DNA from: Monarcha castaneiventris obscurior
Lineage: Eukaryota; Chordata; Aves; Passeriformes; Monarchidae
DNA length: 64,000 nt
NCBI GenBank assembly: GCA_026261815.1
Contig: JAMPIT010000379.1
Coordinates: forward strand, 9,126,001-9,190,000
Reading direction: 5' to 3'
Below, one piece after another: positions 61,901 through 64,000 of this stretch. Position numbers and translations under genes: made by a program. Position 1 is the stretch's first letter, and each line of letters opens with the position of its first letter. The notes below the pieces were generated by a model. That model was given only the letters and a program-made list of their open reading frames with translations, made no database searches and was not told the origin of the DNA.

Positions 61901-62527
61901 TTTTTTTCAGATCAGTTCCATCAAAAACAGTAAACTACATTGAATATGTTATGACTGATATTTAAGTATTTTAATCTAGGTTTAATGAAAGTGGCCAGTA
62001 TTTTAAGTACTCCACGTTATGGAAGCACTAAATTCTCTGTCAATTTTTACTTCATTCTATTAGAATTTGAAAAGATATATCCTTTATCCTGCCCTATATT
62101 TAGACATCAACTGCTCAGGTTGGTGCCATGGTAACTGCAGCACATACAAAAATTGTCAGTGAGAGGTGACTGTTGGTGTTCAGTTTCAGTACTCACAGAT
62201 CAAGCACTGACAATTAAAAAAAAAAACCAATCCCAAACTTCAGGAAAAAGTCTGTGTGTGCCAGAATACACTAAGAAGGGTCAGAACATGGGAGAGTGTC
62301 CTAAGGTCACGAGTAGGAAACCAGTATTTGCCTGTAATATCCCACATCCCATCACATCGACAGTGCTGCTATTTTGTGACTGCAGATAAACCTTCACTTA
62401 TGGAAAGCATGCCTGACATAATGATTAAATAATTGCCAAATGTCATTGCTCCAAATGTATTAATCACAGTGGCAGGCTGTTGGCCAAGTTACTGTTATAC
62501 AGAAGTGAACACTAAATCCATCTGGCC
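58992..62527. other. Intron or 3' flank
   Basis: No PLAT second-half exon could be found here. The sequence is A/T-rich with an A-run near 62217. Short open frames look random. Confidence 0.5.
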
Positions 62528-64000
62528 ATCATAGAATCATGGAATTTTTTAGGTTGGAAAAGACCTTTAAGATCAAGTCCAACCATTGACCCAGCACTGC
62601 TAAGTGCACTACTGAACCATGTCCATGACTACCTCTTCTAAATACCTCCAGGGATGGTGACTCATCAGTTTTCCCTGGGCAGCCTGTTCCAATGCTTGAC
62701 AACCATTTCAGTCAAAAAATTTTTCCTAATATCTAATCTAAACCTCCCCAGGTGCTACTCAAAGCCATTTCCTCTTGTGCTGTGGCTTGTTTCCTGGGAG
62801 AAGAGACCAACCCTCACCTGGCTGCAACCTCCTTTCACGTAGTTGTAGAGAGCAGGACAATCTCCTGTGAGCCTCCTTTTCTCCAGGCTAAACACCCCCA
62901 GTTCTGTCAGCTGCTCCTCATAGGATTTCTGCTCTAGATTCTTCACCGGGTCTGTTGCCCTTCTCTGGACACGCTCCAGCACCTCAATGTCCCTCTTGTA
63001 GTGAGGGGCCCAGAACTGAACACATGATTTGAGGTGTGACCTTACCAGTGCCGAGTACAGGGGGACAGTCACTGAATCACTGCCCTGGTCCTGCTGGCCA
63101 ATCTGTTTCTGTTACAGGCCAGGACACCTTTGGCTGCCTTGGCCACCTGGGAACATGCTGGATCACGTCCAGCTGCTGTCAACCAGAATCTCCAGGTCCT
63201 TTTGCACCAGACAGTTCTCCAGACACTCTTCCCCAGTCCTGTAGCATTGCACAAGACTGCAGCATTGTTGAGACTCAAGTGAAAGACCTGGCACTTGCCC
63301 TTGCTGTACTTCATGCAATTTGCCCATCAGTCCAGCCTGTCCAGATCCCTTTGCAGAGCCTTTCTGCCCTCCACCCAACTTGGTGGTGTCCACCAGCTGA
63401 CAGAAGGTACCCTTGATCCCCTCATCCAAACCATCTATAAAGGCATTAAACAGGACTGGTCCCTGTACTGAGTCTGGGGAACACCAGTGGTGACCAGCCA
63501 CCAGCTGGATTTAACTCCATTCACCACTCTCTGGGCCTGGCCATCCAGCCAGTTTTTTATCCAGTGAATTGTGCACCCATCCAAGCCATGAGCAGCCATT
63601 TTCTCCAGGGGAATGCTGTGGGAAATTGTATCAAAATCTTAAAGTCCAGCTAAACAATATTCACAGCCTTTCCTAAGTAGGTCACTCTGTCATAGAAGAA
63701 GATCATGTTGGTCAAGCAGGGCCTGCCTTTAATAAAGCCATGATGGCTGAGCCTGATCCTCTGATTGTGTAGTGTGATGGTGCTTGAGATGGTCTGCTCC
63801 ATGACCTTCCCTGGCACCGAGGTCAGGCTAACAGGCCTTATTTCCCTGGATCCTCCTTCCAGCCCTTCTTGTAGATGGATGTTACGTTTGTTGATTTCCA
63901 CTCATCTGGGACCTGTCCAGTTATCTGGGACTGCTTGGATGGAAAGAGCCTCGGTGAACACTTCTGCCAGCTCCCTAGGTATCCTTAGGTGGATCCCATC
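62528..64000 (-). mobile_element. CR1 LINE, 3' part with degraded reverse transcriptase
   Basis: The element's 3' end lies at the left (catagaatcatggaatttt is the reverse complement of a CR1 tail) and it runs out of the right edge. Minus-strand frames carry pieces of the CR1 ORF2 reverse transcriptase. At 63901-63650 there is RPVSLTSVPGKVMEQ; at 63501-63163 a piece starting GHHWCSPDSVQGPVLFNAFI with a LVDTTKLGG stretch; at 63072-62755 a C-terminal part with [17 protein letters not shown]. They lie in different frames with stops between them, so it is a dead copy of at least 1.47 kb. Confidence 0.93.

Overview
The window reads as nuclear DNA of a bird. It is A/T-rich, intron-dominated and low in repeats. 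CR1 LINE fragments are present (62528-64000 on the minus strand, 10845-11048 on the plus strand), as is an ERV-L-like solo LTR. A complete class II endogenous retrovirus carries a transmembrane protein of the alpharetrovirus type. A passerine is a reasonable guess for the species but is not proven by the sequence.

The host gene runs along the plus strand from about 11.4 kb to 59.0 kb and continues beyond both sides of what I can identify. Its exons encode pieces of tandem PLAT/LH2 domains, as in the LOXHD1 family. Most domains are split over two exons: the first half starts with 2 nt of a split codon and ends on a codon boundary, and the second half starts on a codon boundary and ends with 1 nt over. 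I can place parts of about eight domains: (?)+11431; 13557+15635; 16832+26813; 32172+37170; 37421+42334; 43774+48305; 54340+57101; 58843+(beyond). Several exons carry in-frame stops (15677, 15836, 43860, 48464) and two show reading-frame breaks (near 37275 and 37615), so the locus looks like a decaying or dead LOXHD1-like paralogue. Other exons (11431, 13557, 26813, 32172, 54340, 57101, 58843) are still open and correctly phased.

A provirus of about 8.3 kb (17493-25824) lies in sense orientation in the intron that separates the two halves of the third recognisable PLAT domain. It has nearly identical 553/554-bp LTRs, a 6-bp target duplication (gttcct), a Lys-type primer binding site, an open gag and an open env. 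Gag-pro and pro-pol are linked by two betaretrovirus-style -1 slippery heptamers. The pro region changes frame internally and RT has one frame break at an A-run near 21310, so pol is defective as it stands. The env tail is encoded by U3 of the 3' LTR. The element is therefore a mosaic: beta-like expression signals and pol, and an alpha-like TM.

Other features are a tRNA-Met 3'-half joined to a putative minus-strand LTR at 12552, a minus-strand ERV-L-like solo LTR (51607-52636), a perfect 11-bp hairpin at 7921, a TG microsatellite at 8065 and an AAAACC hexamer array at 35594. The remaining sequence (1-11430 and the large introns) shows no gene I can support; the short open frames there look like chance.
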